From: Pseudoxanthomonas koreensis_A
GTDB lineage: Bacteria; Pseudomonadota; Gammaproteobacteria; Xanthomonadales; Xanthomonadaceae
Assembly: GCF_041890415.1 (NCBI RefSeq)
Contig: NZ_CP169056.1
Location: 1,798,001 to 1,862,000 of the forward strand
DNA length: 64,000 nt
Direction of reading: 5' to 3'
This document shows positions 38,403 through 46,039 of this stretch, one piece after another (within the stretch, counting starts at the first letter, position 1; each line of letters opens with the position of its first letter). Below the pieces are notes generated by a model, which worked only from the letters and a program-made list of their open reading frames with translations, was not told where the DNA came from and ran no database searches. The position numbers and the translations under genes are program-made.

Positions 38403-39638
38403 ATGAACCGCAACAGCACGCCAGCCACCGACACGCCCCCCGCCGATCACGGCGCGGGGCTGTCGGTGGGTCTGCGGGCGCGATACGCCGACCAACTGAC
38501 CCAGGCCCACACCCTGGCCCAGGCCGAAGGGTTGCGCCTGCGCACGCCTGCCGGGGTGGCGATGGATCGGGCCATTCGCATGGTCCTGGACGAGGCCACC
38601 GCCACCGGGGCGAACCCCTCCCCGGCGACCGTGGCCGCCTACCGGCGCGACCATGCCCGGCTGTGGGCCGCCGGGGCGACGCCCCTGGACCACGCCAGCA
38701 CGCGGGCGCATTTCGACCGGCTGCGAAGTGCCTGCCGGTGGGTGGAGGCCCAGGAAATCGCCCGGCTCCGTACCCTGGCCGAGACGGCACGCAAGGCCAA
38801 GGACACGGACGCCATGCGGGCCTATACCCTGGCCGCGTTCGAGCGGGCCACGGTGTTTCGGGCGCTGTACCTGGCCCCGGATCGCCCCACCTGGGCGCAC
38901 AAGGCGGCGGCCCTGCGCGCTGCCGGTCTGCGCCCGGCCAGCAAGAGCAAACGCAAGGCCGGACGCCAGGCCCTTTCTCCGGATCGCCTCCTGGTTGCCC
39001 TGGCCCGCCAGCCTGGGCGCTGCGCCCGGGCTGAGTCCCTGGCCTGCGTCTTTGCCCTGTTCGGCATTCGCCCGGCGGAACTGGTGCGGGGGGTGGTGCT
39101 GGAAAAGACCGCCACCGGCCTACGCCTGGCGGTGGCCGGGGCCAAGGTGGACGCGGTGCGAGGCCAGCCCCTGCGCGTGCTGGAAGTGGAACCAACCCGG
39201 CGCGGGCAGTCCGCGCTGGCCGTGGCTTTCCTCCGGGCCTATGTCGATGACACCGGCGGCGACCTGGCCGCCACGCCTGCGGATGTGGTGGCGGTGCGTC
39301 GTGCCATGCGCCAGGTTCAGCCGGGCTTATCGCCGTATGCGTACAGACACGCGCGAGCGAGCGACGCCAAAGCCACCCAGGGGCGCGCAGGTGTCGCCGC
39401 CTGGCTCGGCCATTCCAACGACCGCACCCAATCAGGCTACGGCCACGCGCGAAGCGGACGCGGCGCGGTGGCGATCAAAACCGCCACGGCGTCGCGCCCA
39501 GTACGGCAAACGAAAACCCTGCCGCCCACCCTGGCCCAGCGGTTCGCCAAGGTGGCGACACGGCTGGCCGCGCGGACTTCTTCGCAATCTGCAACTAATG
39601 CGCCGACTCGGCGGCGCAGTCCGCGCCCGCGCTGGTGA
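38403..39638 (+). CDS. Divergent tyrosine recombinase
   Basis: The 411-residue protein has an Arg/Ala-rich helical N-terminal half resembling a core-binding domain and a C-terminal tyrosine-recombinase fold: Arg-223 in FGIRPAEL (box I), a GAKVDAVRGQPLRVL hairpin with a candidate Lys, SPYAYRH with Arg-315 (box II), LGH with His-337, and nucleophile candidate Tyr-346 in GYGH. The first His of the HxxR box is Tyr-312. GGGGGA precedes the ATG. It lies at the end of the element away from the tRNA, an unusual place for an integrase. It could act in excision, or belong to an older insertion. Confidence 0.75.
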   Translation: MNRNSTPATDTPPADHGAGLSVGLRARYADQLTQAHTLAQAEGLRLRTPAGVAMDRAIRMVLDEATATGANPSPATVAAYRRDHARLWAAGATPLDHASTRAHFDRLRSACRWVEAQEIARLRTLAETARKAKDTDAMRAYTLAAFERATVFRALYLAPDRPTWAHKAAALRAAGLRPASKSKRKAGRQALSPDRLLVALARQPGRCARAESLACVFALFGIRPAELVRGVVLEKTATGLRLAVAGAKVDAVRGQPLRVLEVEPTRRGQSALAVAFLRAYVDDTGGDLAATPADVVAVRRAMRQVQPGLSPYAYRHARASDAKATQGRAGVAAWLGHSNDRTQSGYGHARSGRGAVAIKTATASRPVRQTKTLPPTLAQRFAKVATRLAARTSSQSATNAPTRRRSPRPRW

Positions 39639-39914
39639 TCAACGCGGGCGACGCTTAGCGCGTGTCTTTGGCGCAGGCTTGGGCCGAAGATCAAGGCCAA
39701 ACGGCTCGCTGCCACCGCCGCTCTCGCTGTCGTCCCACCAGTTGCCCTCACGCTGACCCCGCTCGAACTCTTTGACGTTTACGCGCGTCTTGTATCCAGG
39801 CGGCGGATAAAAAGCCTCCATTTCCGTTTCCGCTTTCGGATGGGCCAGTGATTTCTCCATCTCGCGGAGAAGTGCGCGCAATAGCGCCTGCGTGGTTTTG
39901 CTTTCGTCTGCCAT
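39639..39914 (-). CDS. Hypothetical protein, 91 residues
   Basis: I do not recognise this product. It begins with a helix (MADESKTTQALLRALLREMEK), has a PPPGYKTRVNVKEFERGQREGNWW middle part split by turns, and ends in a basic Pro/Lys/Arg-rich tail, so nucleic-acid binding is conceivable. GAGG lies eight bases before the ATG. Its stop directly abuts the stop of the convergent recombinase. The upstream extension of the frame is not supported. Confidence 0.5.
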   Translation of the reverse strand: MADESKTTQALLRALLREMEKSLAHPKAETEMEAFYPPPGYKTRVNVKEFERGQREGNWWDDSESGGGSEPFGLDLRPKPAPKTRAKRRPR

Positions 39915-40299
39915 GTGCTTGCCTCGGTGTGGGTGGTCATCCACCAATAACCGAACGCGCCACGCGCGCAAGCGTCGACGCCCAGGATTGAAGCAATGGA
40001 GACGATGTGTCCGCTGCCCGCGTGCTGACGCGCCCAGGAATGGCGACATTTCGTCGCTGGCATTTTTCCGCGCTGGTCGCGCGGCAATCATTCGCCACAG
40101 GAATATCCGCACCACCCGGCCCCTGCGATAACGCCCTGAAATGCTGTGCGTTTTTCGCTCCTGGCTTTTTTCCTCCTCTACCTCTTTGTTCTTTCCTCTT
40201 TCTTCTTTTCTCTTCGCTGTATTCCCTTCTGGAACTATCACCCCTCGACAACCGCGATTTTTTTCCTACAAGTGGAACTCCTCCACTTCCTCCACCCCC
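39915..40299. other. Non-coding interval with pyrimidine-rich tract
   Basis: This 385-bp gap separates two divergent small genes of the element. Between about 40151 and 40230 the plus strand is almost only C and T, with several T-runs, and is strikingly unlike the GC-rich surroundings. A second T-run (40257-40264) and CT-rich leader (40279-40299) precede the winged-helix gene. A duplex-unwinding region, replication origin or long leader are possibilities. I see no iteron set. Confidence 0.5.
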
Positions 40300-40815
40300 A
40301 TGCCTCTCGACACCACCACCGGCGAACAGATTGCCAGCGCTATTGATACCGTCCAGACCCGCGACGACGACGCGGGAACCGTTCAAGTCCACGTCTCGAA
40401 AAAGCGCAAGCACATCGACCCGCTCAACCCCTTCGCGCTGTGCTTCGTGGGTTCGCTCTCGACCATCATCCAGAAACGGAAACTCACGCCCACGGCGCTG
40501 GCGTTGCTGTTCCTGCTGCTCGATCTGTCCAGGTTCGGCAACCTGGTTAGCGTCAATCAATCGGGCCTCGCTAAGCGGCTCGGCGTCAAGCAACCGGCCA
40601 TCTCGAAAGCGCTGGCGAAACTGGAAGCCGCCGCGATCATCTTGAACCTGCCCGATGGCCAGTTTTTCAATCCGCAAATCATCACGAAGCAGGGCCTAGA
40701 CACCGTGGCCCGCAACTACCCCGCCAGCGTTGCCGCCGGTATCCAGGCGCTGAGCCAACTAGGCATGTCGGCTAACTGGGAACTGCCCAAGTCCGCGCAA
40801 GACGCCACCCCCTAA
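40300..40815 (+). CDS. Winged-helix DNA-binding protein (RepL-like at most)
   Basis: The 171-residue product has a helical core ending in a winged helix: LVSVNQSGLAKRLGVKQP (recognition helix) then ISKALAKLEAAAIILNLPDGQFFNPQII, whose FNP-like end after the wing recalls RepL plasmid replication proteins. Regulator (MarR-like) and replication-initiation roles are both possible. The N-terminal 50 residues are Asp/Thr-rich. The ATG at MPLDTTTGE was chosen since the upstream frame is a low-complexity Ser/Phe stretch encoded by the CT tract. No good Shine-Dalgarno is visible. Confidence 0.6.
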   Translation: MPLDTTTGEQIASAIDTVQTRDDDAGTVQVHVSKKRKHIDPLNPFALCFVGSLSTIIQKRKLTPTALALLFLLLDLSRFGNLVSVNQSGLAKRLGVKQPAISKALAKLEAAAIILNLPDGQFFNPQIITKQGLDTVARNYPASVAAGIQALSQLGMSANWELPKSAQDATP

Positions 40816-40852
40816 CCGCTCCACCCACCCCCACCACTCAGGAAATCACGCC

Positions 40853-41077
40853 ATGAACGACACGACACAGCAACAACTCAACGCGCTCGCCCAGCGCATT
40901 GCCGACGCTCTCACCGCGAAACGCGGAACGCTTACGCAAGTCCATCAACGCCACCACGCCGACGCCTCGGCCTTCTGCCTCGGCCAGTACGGCGCGACGG
41001 TGCTGGTCAAGGCCGAAACGCCTGGCGAACTTCTCGCCCAGGGCACGGGGTTCCTGGAAGGCCTGCGGTTCCAGTAA
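40853..41077 (+). CDS. Hypothetical protein, 74 residues
   Basis: I do not recognise this small product. It has an amphipathic N-terminal helix (QLNALAQRIADALTAKRG), a His-rich turn (HQRHHADASAF) and a short hydrophobic C-terminal part (ATVLVKAETPGELLAQG). AGGAAA lies about seven bases before the ATG. It follows the winged-helix gene by 37 bp in the same direction and is probably cotranscribed. Confidence 0.55.
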   Translation: MNDTTQQQLNALAQRIADALTAKRGTLTQVHQRHHADASAFCLGQYGATVLVKAETPGELLAQGTGFLEGLRFQ

Positions 41078-41082
41078 ACGAC

Positions 41083-41108
41083 ACAGGGGCGGATTTCCGC
41101 CCCTGTTG
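41083..41108. terminator. Hairpin between convergent element genes
   Basis: ACAGGGGCGGA and TCCGCCCCTGT form a tight stem just after the 74-residue gene and before the stop of the MmeI-like gene. T-runs are poor, but its position between convergent genes supports a terminator. Confidence 0.6.
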
Positions 41109-41109
41109 C

Positions 41110-43959
41110 TTATGCCTGGCTGCGTGCCTGGTTCAACTCGAACAGGCGGCGCAGGATTTCATCATCGGTTAGCGGCCAGTCCCAGCCATAGGCTGCGGCC
41201 ACGGCTTTATCTAGCGTCGCATGTAGGTTGGCTAGCCACGCCGGGCGCTCGTTGTAGAGGTTGGTTAGCGTGCGTTTTTTTAGCGCCGCTTCGTGCCCAG
41301 GTTTGGCAACGGGGCGCGCCGGAAACCCCGCGGCTTCTTCTTCTGGCGTGCGTTGCCAGTCCACCCAATCGGCAGGGTTCAGCCAGCGGTCGCGGACTTC
41401 CACAAGTGCCCGCGCTGCGTCGCCAATGGCCTGCGCGTGCGGGTTGGCCGCGTAGTCCTGGGCGGGAATGTCAGGCGTCAGTCCTTCCGGAAACGGGAAC
41501 GTTTCGAACGTGGTGGATGGTGTGTAGCGCGGACGGTCTTCCAGACTGGTGCCCATGCGCAACGCCCAGAGTTCATGGAAGCGCGAATGTAGAACACCCA
41601 GTGTGGTGTCGTCGTCGCGGGCAGTAATCATCAAGTTTTTATCTGGCGCAACTGGGCGCGGCAACCAAATGAAAACCCGGTGTTTCGACACTTCCGGCGT
41701 GGCAATCACGCGCGCCATGCCTTGCCATGCTTCGCGCATGTCGGGGCGCGCACGCCACAGACGCCACCATGTGGACATCAACGCGGCGCGTGCGTTGTCG
41801 TCCTTCACCTTCGACGCCAACCGTTCCGGCTTCACCGTCTTTTCAAGGTAATCGAACGGCGCCGCATACATGGCGGCGTCTTGCTCCAACATGCTTGGCC
41901 CAGTGTCGATAATCCAGAAATCTCTCGGCCTGCGCGTTGCGTCCATGCCGTTCCAGTAAGGCGCAAGAATGTCCGCATTGCTGCGACCGTTCGGGTTGCC
42001 TGCGTCGCGCAACATTTCCCGCGCCATGTCTCCGGGAATGTCGAACGCGCCGGTTTTTTGATAGCCCACGAAACAGCGTCCAGCGTTCTCGGCCAACTTC
42101 GCCGCGCTGGTCAGGTCTGTGCCTTCTCCGTCCTCATTGCTGGCTGTCAGGTCGGCAAAGATAGCGCCGACCGGTTCGCCGTCCAGTTTCGCGTCCTGTT
42201 CGCTGTGCCCGAAACAGACCAACGACACGCGCACGGCTGCGCCTTCGTTCGTCCATTCCTCATCGTCCCATGCCTCGAAAATCCGCGTTGTCTCCGCCGC
42301 ATGTTTCAAAACTTCGCGGCTCGCGCCGCCACGTATGCTGTTGGTGGCCACAAGGCCAGCGCGCTGCGTGTTGCCCGCCTTGATCGCGTCGTTCGCTTTC
42401 TCGAACCAGTAGCAGACGAAATCAGCGCCACCCGGTACGCGCCCCGCGTAGGTCTTGCGCACCTGGGCGGCATAGTCAGCCCCCAGTTCGCCAACCATCT
42501 TTTTGTCGCCAATAAACGGCGGGTTGCCAACGATCACATTGGCCGCTGGCCATTGCGCCTCGCTCCCATCCGCGTTCATCAGCGCGTCGCGGTTCTCAAT
42601 CCCGCCCAGGGCTTGGAGGATCGGGTTCGTGCGAACGCCGAAACCGTTCTGGACCATCCACTGGATTTCGCCAATCCATACCGTAATGCGCGCCAGTTCC
42701 GCCGCGTACTCGTTCAACTCGATCCCCAGCACATTGACCGGGCCAATCGCCGGAACCTGGCGGCCCAGGCCCAGCGTTTCGGCCTCGAACAAAATGCGGT
42801 TTTCCAGGTCCTTCAACGCACGCAAGGACACGAACAGGAAATTGCCGGAACCGCACGCCGGATCAAGCACGCGGAAGTTTCGCATGCGTTCCAGAAACGC
42901 ATTTAGCCGGTCCTGGGCGGCCTTTGGTATGCCTTTGGCCTTCGACTTTTCCAGCGTGGCGGCGATAGCCGCCTTCTCCGTTTCCCACTCAGCCAACAAC
43001 GGCGCAACCACCACCGGGCGCACGATCTTCATGATCGTGTCCGGGTCGGTGTAATGCGCGCCCAACTGGCTGCGCTTGCTCGGGTCTAGCCCACGCTCGA
43101 ACAGCGTGCCGAAAATGCTGGGGTCGATTTCCGCCCAGTCCAGCGTCGCGGCTTCTAGCAGGGTTTTCAGTTCCGCCGCTTCCAGCGCCAGCGTGGCCGC
43201 GTCCTCGAACAAGCCACCGTTGAACCATTCGATAGCGTTCAATGCGAAATCGCCGCCGTCCTTCATCGCCGCGAACAACGAGGCGGCGCGGCTCTCGAAC
43301 TGGTCGGGCTTGTCCTGGACGCTGCGGACCAACTTGGAAAAGATGTGGTCGGGCAACAGGCCGATATCCTCGGCGAACATACAGAACAGCAGGCGGTTTA
43401 GAAAATGCGCCACCGCGTGCGGCTCGTGCCCGCGCTTGCGCAGGGCTTCGGCCAGGGTGGCGAACTTGCCCGCTGCTTCTTTCGTAATGTCCGCACGCGT
43501 CGTCCCTGGGCGCAGTTGCTGCGGATCGTTGAACGCGGCGGCCAGCAGGCGGCGCGTGTCGTGGTTGGCCAGGTCTTCCACCGTGAACCGGTGGACCTGC
43601 TTTACCGCGTTGGTGAAGTTGGTGTGTATCTCGAACCGTTGGAGATCGCACACGATCAGCAACGGCGGGTTTTGCAGCGCGTCCGCGTACATTTTCAGTT
43701 GCGCGTAGGCCTTGTCCAGGTCCTTGCCGGTGCCCTTGGCCTCGAACCCGAAAAATCCCCGCTTCCAGGCGTCCGCCCAGCCTTCGCCCCCGCTGGTCTT
43801 GTTGGCCCCGTATTCGTAGGTGAACCACTTGTGTTCCGGGTCCGCCTCGCGCGGCGTCGGGTGGTTCATCAGCCGGCACAGGTCGTCAAAGAACGATTGA
43901 AAATCGCGGCGCTCGTCGCCGCCGTTCTTCCATTTGGCAATAAAGTCCTGTGGTGTCAT
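41110..43959 (-). CDS. MmeI-like (type IIL) restriction-modification enzyme
   Basis: The 949-residue protein fuses nuclease, methyltransferase and specificity parts. Residues Asp-63, Glu-73 and Lys-75 (FEAKG) reproduce the spacing of the D-E-K nuclease site of MmeI, followed by GKDLDKAY and CDLQRF. A helical section carries FAEDIGLLP near 195. The N6-adenine methyltransferase has motif I DPACGSGNF at 366-374 and NPPF at 479-482. The C-terminal target-recognition and tail regions follow. One such chain both methylates and cuts, so no partner gene is needed. It lies 52 bp downstream of the integrase, on the same strand. Confidence 0.85.
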   Translation of the reverse strand: MTPQDFIAKWKNGGDERRDFQSFFDDLCRLMNHPTPREADPEHKWFTYEYGANKTSGGEGWADAWKRGFFGFEAKGTGKDLDKAYAQLKMYADALQNPPLLIVCDLQRFEIHTNFTNAVKQVHRFTVEDLANHDTRRLLAAAFNDPQQLRPGTTRADITKEAAGKFATLAEALRKRGHEPHAVAHFLNRLLFCMFAEDIGLLPDHIFSKLVRSVQDKPDQFESRAASLFAAMKDGGDFALNAIEWFNGGLFEDAATLALEAAELKTLLEAATLDWAEIDPSIFGTLFERGLDPSKRSQLGAHYTDPDTIMKIVRPVVVAPLLAEWETEKAAIAATLEKSKAKGIPKAAQDRLNAFLERMRNFRVLDPACGSGNFLFVSLRALKDLENRILFEAETLGLGRQVPAIGPVNVLGIELNEYAAELARITVWIGEIQWMVQNGFGVRTNPILQALGGIENRDALMNADGSEAQWPAANVIVGNPPFIGDKKMVGELGADYAAQVRKTYAGRVPGGADFVCYWFEKANDAIKAGNTQRAGLVATNSIRGGASREVLKHAAETTRIFEAWDDEEWTNEGAAVRVSLVCFGHSEQDAKLDGEPVGAIFADLTASNEDGEGTDLTSAAKLAENAGRCFVGYQKTGAFDIPGDMAREMLRDAGNPNGRSNADILAPYWNGMDATRRPRDFWIIDTGPSMLEQDAAMYAAPFDYLEKTVKPERLASKVKDDNARAALMSTWWRLWRARPDMREAWQGMARVIATPEVSKHRVFIWLPRPVAPDKNLMITARDDDTTLGVLHSRFHELWALRMGTSLEDRPRYTPSTTFETFPFPEGLTPDIPAQDYAANPHAQAIGDAARALVEVRDRWLNPADWVDWQRTPEEEAAGFPARPVAKPGHEAALKKRTLTNLYNERPAWLANLHATLDKAVAAAYGWDWPLTDDEILRRLFELNQARSQA

Positions 43960-44011
43960 CCGTTGCTAACCGCGCTCGTCCCCTGGTGGGGTCGATTATG
44001 ACCCCCCGGCG

Positions 44012-45694
44012 TCATTCCTCGCTGTCGCTGTCCTTGTCGTCCTCGTCGGCGCTATCCAGCCCCGCCAGCAGTAGGGGGCGAAGCGCGGCAATGTCGATCA
44101 CGCCCCTATCCGCCCAGTTCAGCGGCGGATGGCAAATCTCTGCCAGGGCCGCGAGCGTTTCCACGTCGTAGGCCGTGCCGTGCGGCGTGTCCTTGACGGA
44201 TTTGCGCTCGCTCTTGTCATGGCCCACGTACTCCTCGCGCCAGGCCTGGCCCACCTTCGCCATCTTCAACGCGCCGATGGCCGTATCACGGAACGAATGG
44301 AGGCCCATCAAGCCCGTGCGCGGCTCGATCTTCAACGCCTGGCGGTAGCGCGTAAATGCCCGCTGGGGCGCTGCGGAGGGGCCATTGACGGCGTACATGT
44401 TCAAGCCTGGGAACAAGAGCGTTTGACCATCCGCGCGCAACGCCTCCACGCGCTCCATCAGGCCCAGGGCAATCAGGTCGGGATGGATCGGTGTCTTGCG
44501 CGGGCTGGTCTCGGTTTTCAGGGTCTTGAACTCGCCCAGCAGGTTGAAGTCCAGCACGGGCACGCCTTCCTCCTCGTCCGGCCCCACGTCGAGCAGTTCC
44601 AACAGCGTCAACTCCTTGGCCCTGGCCCCCGTGTACAAGCCGAGCACGGCCATCCAACGGTTGCGCGTACCCTTCAAGCGCACGAGGTTGACCGGGTCGA
44701 ACATGCTGCACAGTTGGGTGAGGTTGAACGCCTGGAACCCGTTGCGCTGGCTGGCCGCTTTCTTATCGGCCTTGGTCCGGTGAACGTGTCCTTCTGCCGG
44801 ATTGGCCCGATCCTGCGGGTAGTGCCTCGCCTTGACGGCCCATGCGAAAAAATCGCGCAGCCAGGACTGCTCATTGATCGCGGTGGACGTGTCGATCGTC
44901 AGCAGGCGGCCCTGGATGAACTTCGACACCGTGGCCCAGTCGATCGTATGGACTAGCGTCCTGCCCCCCGCGCTGGCAGCGAACAGGTCGATGGTCCTGC
45001 GGTGCGCCCGGAGGTTCTTCCCCTGGTTCGGCTTCTGGAACTTGATCGCGATGATCTTCATCCAGTCGTCGGCGGCGGCTTTCAGGCTCTTGGGCTTGAT
45101 CCCTGGGGGCGGCCCGCCTTTCGGGAGCATGTCCACGATATCGGGCACGCGGGCCTGCGTGATCGCAGCCGCCACGGCCCCGGCCGGTGCCCCGAGGCTT
45201 TCCAGGTGGTGCGAGGCGGCCACCTGGCGGCGCAGGTCGGCGTCCGGGTCGTCGGTGTCCTTGCCTTCCAAGCGTCGCCCGTAGGCGTCGCTCACGCTCC
45301 ACTCCTTCGGGTCGCGCCCAAGGGTCAGGCCCAGCGCCTCGGCCAGTTCGTCATCAGCGGACACGGGCGCGCGACGCGAGGCCGGGGGCCTGGCCTCGGT
45401 GCCATCGTCGGGCAGGACCCTGCCGATTTCGTCGATCTCGCGGGCGGTCTTGCCCGTGAGCCGTCGTAACTTCGCGTCTTGGTCTGCCATCAGTGCCCCC
45501 TGTGCCACTGACTGGAAGGCTAACTGATAGCGACGGGCCAGCGCCAACGCCCACGCCTGCGCGGTGGCGGGGTCGTGGGTGTGGAGGGCGTGCTTGATGA
45601 CGGTGCGCCCGAACGCCCGGCGCAGGCGCAGGGGAACGATCAGGCGGAAGGCGAACCCGCCAGGGCGGCGGACGAGATAGTTGGGCAGTCGCAT
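44012..45694 (-). CDS. Tyrosine integrase (DUF6538-type N-terminus)
   Basis: The 560-residue protein begins with a DUF6538-like arm-binding region (YLVRRPGGFAFRLIVP) and has a C-terminal catalytic domain with Arg-358 in TGARAKEL, His-466 and Arg-469 in HSFRD, His-492 in VGHDKSE, and nucleophile Tyr-509 in GTAYD. The C-terminus is acidic. Its start codon lies 84 bp from the tRNA-Asp 3' end, the standard place for an integrase that targets that tRNA. The leader overlaps repeated putative integrase sites and an inverted repeat across the start codon (45692-45713), suggesting autoregulation. No Shine-Dalgarno is evident. Confidence 0.9.
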   Translation of the reverse strand: MRLPNYLVRRPGGFAFRLIVPLRLRRAFGRTVIKHALHTHDPATAQAWALALARRYQLAFQSVAQGALMADQDAKLRRLTGKTAREIDEIGRVLPDDGTEARPPASRRAPVSADDELAEALGLTLGRDPKEWSVSDAYGRRLEGKDTDDPDADLRRQVAASHHLESLGAPAGAVAAAITQARVPDIVDMLPKGGPPPGIKPKSLKAAADDWMKIIAIKFQKPNQGKNLRAHRRTIDLFAASAGGRTLVHTIDWATVSKFIQGRLLTIDTSTAINEQSWLRDFFAWAVKARHYPQDRANPAEGHVHRTKADKKAASQRNGFQAFNLTQLCSMFDPVNLVRLKGTRNRWMAVLGLYTGARAKELTLLELLDVGPDEEEGVPVLDFNLLGEFKTLKTETSPRKTPIHPDLIALGLMERVEALRADGQTLLFPGLNMYAVNGPSAAPQRAFTRYRQALKIEPRTGLMGLHSFRDTAIGALKMAKVGQAWREEYVGHDKSERKSVKDTPHGTAYDVETLAALAEICHPPLNWADRGVIDIAALRPLLLAGLDSADEDDKDSDSEE

Positions 45695-45722
45695 TGGGGT
45701 GTTTGTCCCAATGAGTGTCCCA
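45692..45722. repeat. Putative integrase arm sites and start-codon inverted repeat
   Basis: GAGTGTCCCA at 45713-45722 matches the three decamers of the other end, and TGTCCCA recurs at 45704-45710. CATTGGG (45692-45698) and CCCAATG (45707-45713) form an inverted repeat that includes the integrase ATG. Confidence 0.6.
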
Positions 45723-45744
45723 GCGGGGTTTTTCCCACATAAGA

Positions 45745-45771
45745 AAAAACCCCGGAAAAACCGGGGTTTTT
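45745..45771. terminator. Element-borne bidirectional terminator beside tRNA-Asp
   Basis: AAAAACCCCGG and CCGGGGTTTTT form an 11-bp stem with a 5-base A loop, giving T-runs on both strands. It lies inside the element, seven bases from the tRNA 3' end, and would end the tRNA transcript before the integrase leader. Confidence 0.9.
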
Positions 45772-45778
45772 GTGTAAA

Positions 45779-45795
45779 TGGCGGAGTGGACGGGA
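45779..45795 (-). repeat. Proximal attachment-site repeat within tRNA-Asp
   Basis: This is the 17-bp core TGGCGGAGTGGACGGGA. It forms the 3' end of the functional tRNA gene and is repeated at 38007-38023. Confidence 0.9.
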
Positions 45796-45855
45796 CTCGA
45801 ACCCGCGACCTCCGGCGTGACAGGCCAGCATTCTAACCAACTGAACTACCACTCC
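45779..45855 (-). tRNA. tRNA-Asp (GTC)
   Basis: The anticodon stem-loop CTGGCCTGTCACGCCGG gives GTC. The acceptor GGAGTGG pairs with CCACTCC, and CCA is encoded. The gene is intact although the element is inserted at its 3' end. Confidence 0.97.
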
Positions 45856-45930
45856 GCGCTTGAAACACATTGTACGTGGGATGCCTGCGCTTGCGCTAGA
45901 CCATCCCGCGTTTTTGCACCGCCCGAAAGC

Positions 45931-46005
45931 TGGTGGGTGCTGAGGGTTTCGAACCCCCGACCCTCGCCTTGTAAGGGCGACGCTCTACCGCTGAGCTAAG
46001 CACCC
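45931..46005 (-). tRNA. tRNA-Val (TAC)
   Basis: The anticodon loop reads CTTACAA (TAC), the acceptor GGGTGCT pairs with AGCACCC, and CCA is encoded. It lies 75 bp upstream of tRNA-Asp and 34 bp downstream of hupB, so it may be cotranscribed with either. A 14-base palindrome (GGGTGCATGCACCC) abuts its 5' end. Confidence 0.97.
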
Positions 46006-46039
46006 GGGTGCATGCACCCTGCCCTCGGCAGCGGGCCGA

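Larger units (their letters stand above)
38007..45795. mobile_element. Integrative element in tRNA-Asp (about 7.8 kb)
   Basis: Perfect 17-bp direct repeats bound the segment; the excised circle would be 7772 bp. An integrase gene lies beside the intact tRNA and points away from it. Contents are a second tyrosine recombinase, two orphan small genes, a winged-helix protein, and an MmeI-like restriction-modification enzyme. Parts of the segment (39.9-41.1 kb and the MmeI-like gene) are visibly richer in A/T than their surroundings. No conjugation, capsid or terminase gene is present, so it is a non-autonomous or minimal integrative element, possibly a phage-satellite-like or defense carrier. Confidence 0.88.

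Noticed and set aside
37861..39195. Long N-terminal extension of the ppiD frame over the element end
   Set aside because: The family start MLQKLRD at 37860 precedes a normal membrane anchor; the extension crosses a terminator, the att repeat and the recombinase gene.
39937..40677. 246-codon minus-strand frame through the pyrimidine tract
   Set aside because: It is antisense to the winged-helix gene; its Lys/Glu/Arg-rich run is just the complement of the CT tract.
45640..45870. 76-codon frame across tRNA-Asp
   Set aside because: It reads through a structural RNA gene and the terminator; such tRNA-derived frames are spurious.
46006..46019. Palindrome GGGTGCATGCACCC as a hupB terminator
   Set aside because: It overlaps the base next to tRNA-Val and has no T-run, so I left it unassigned.
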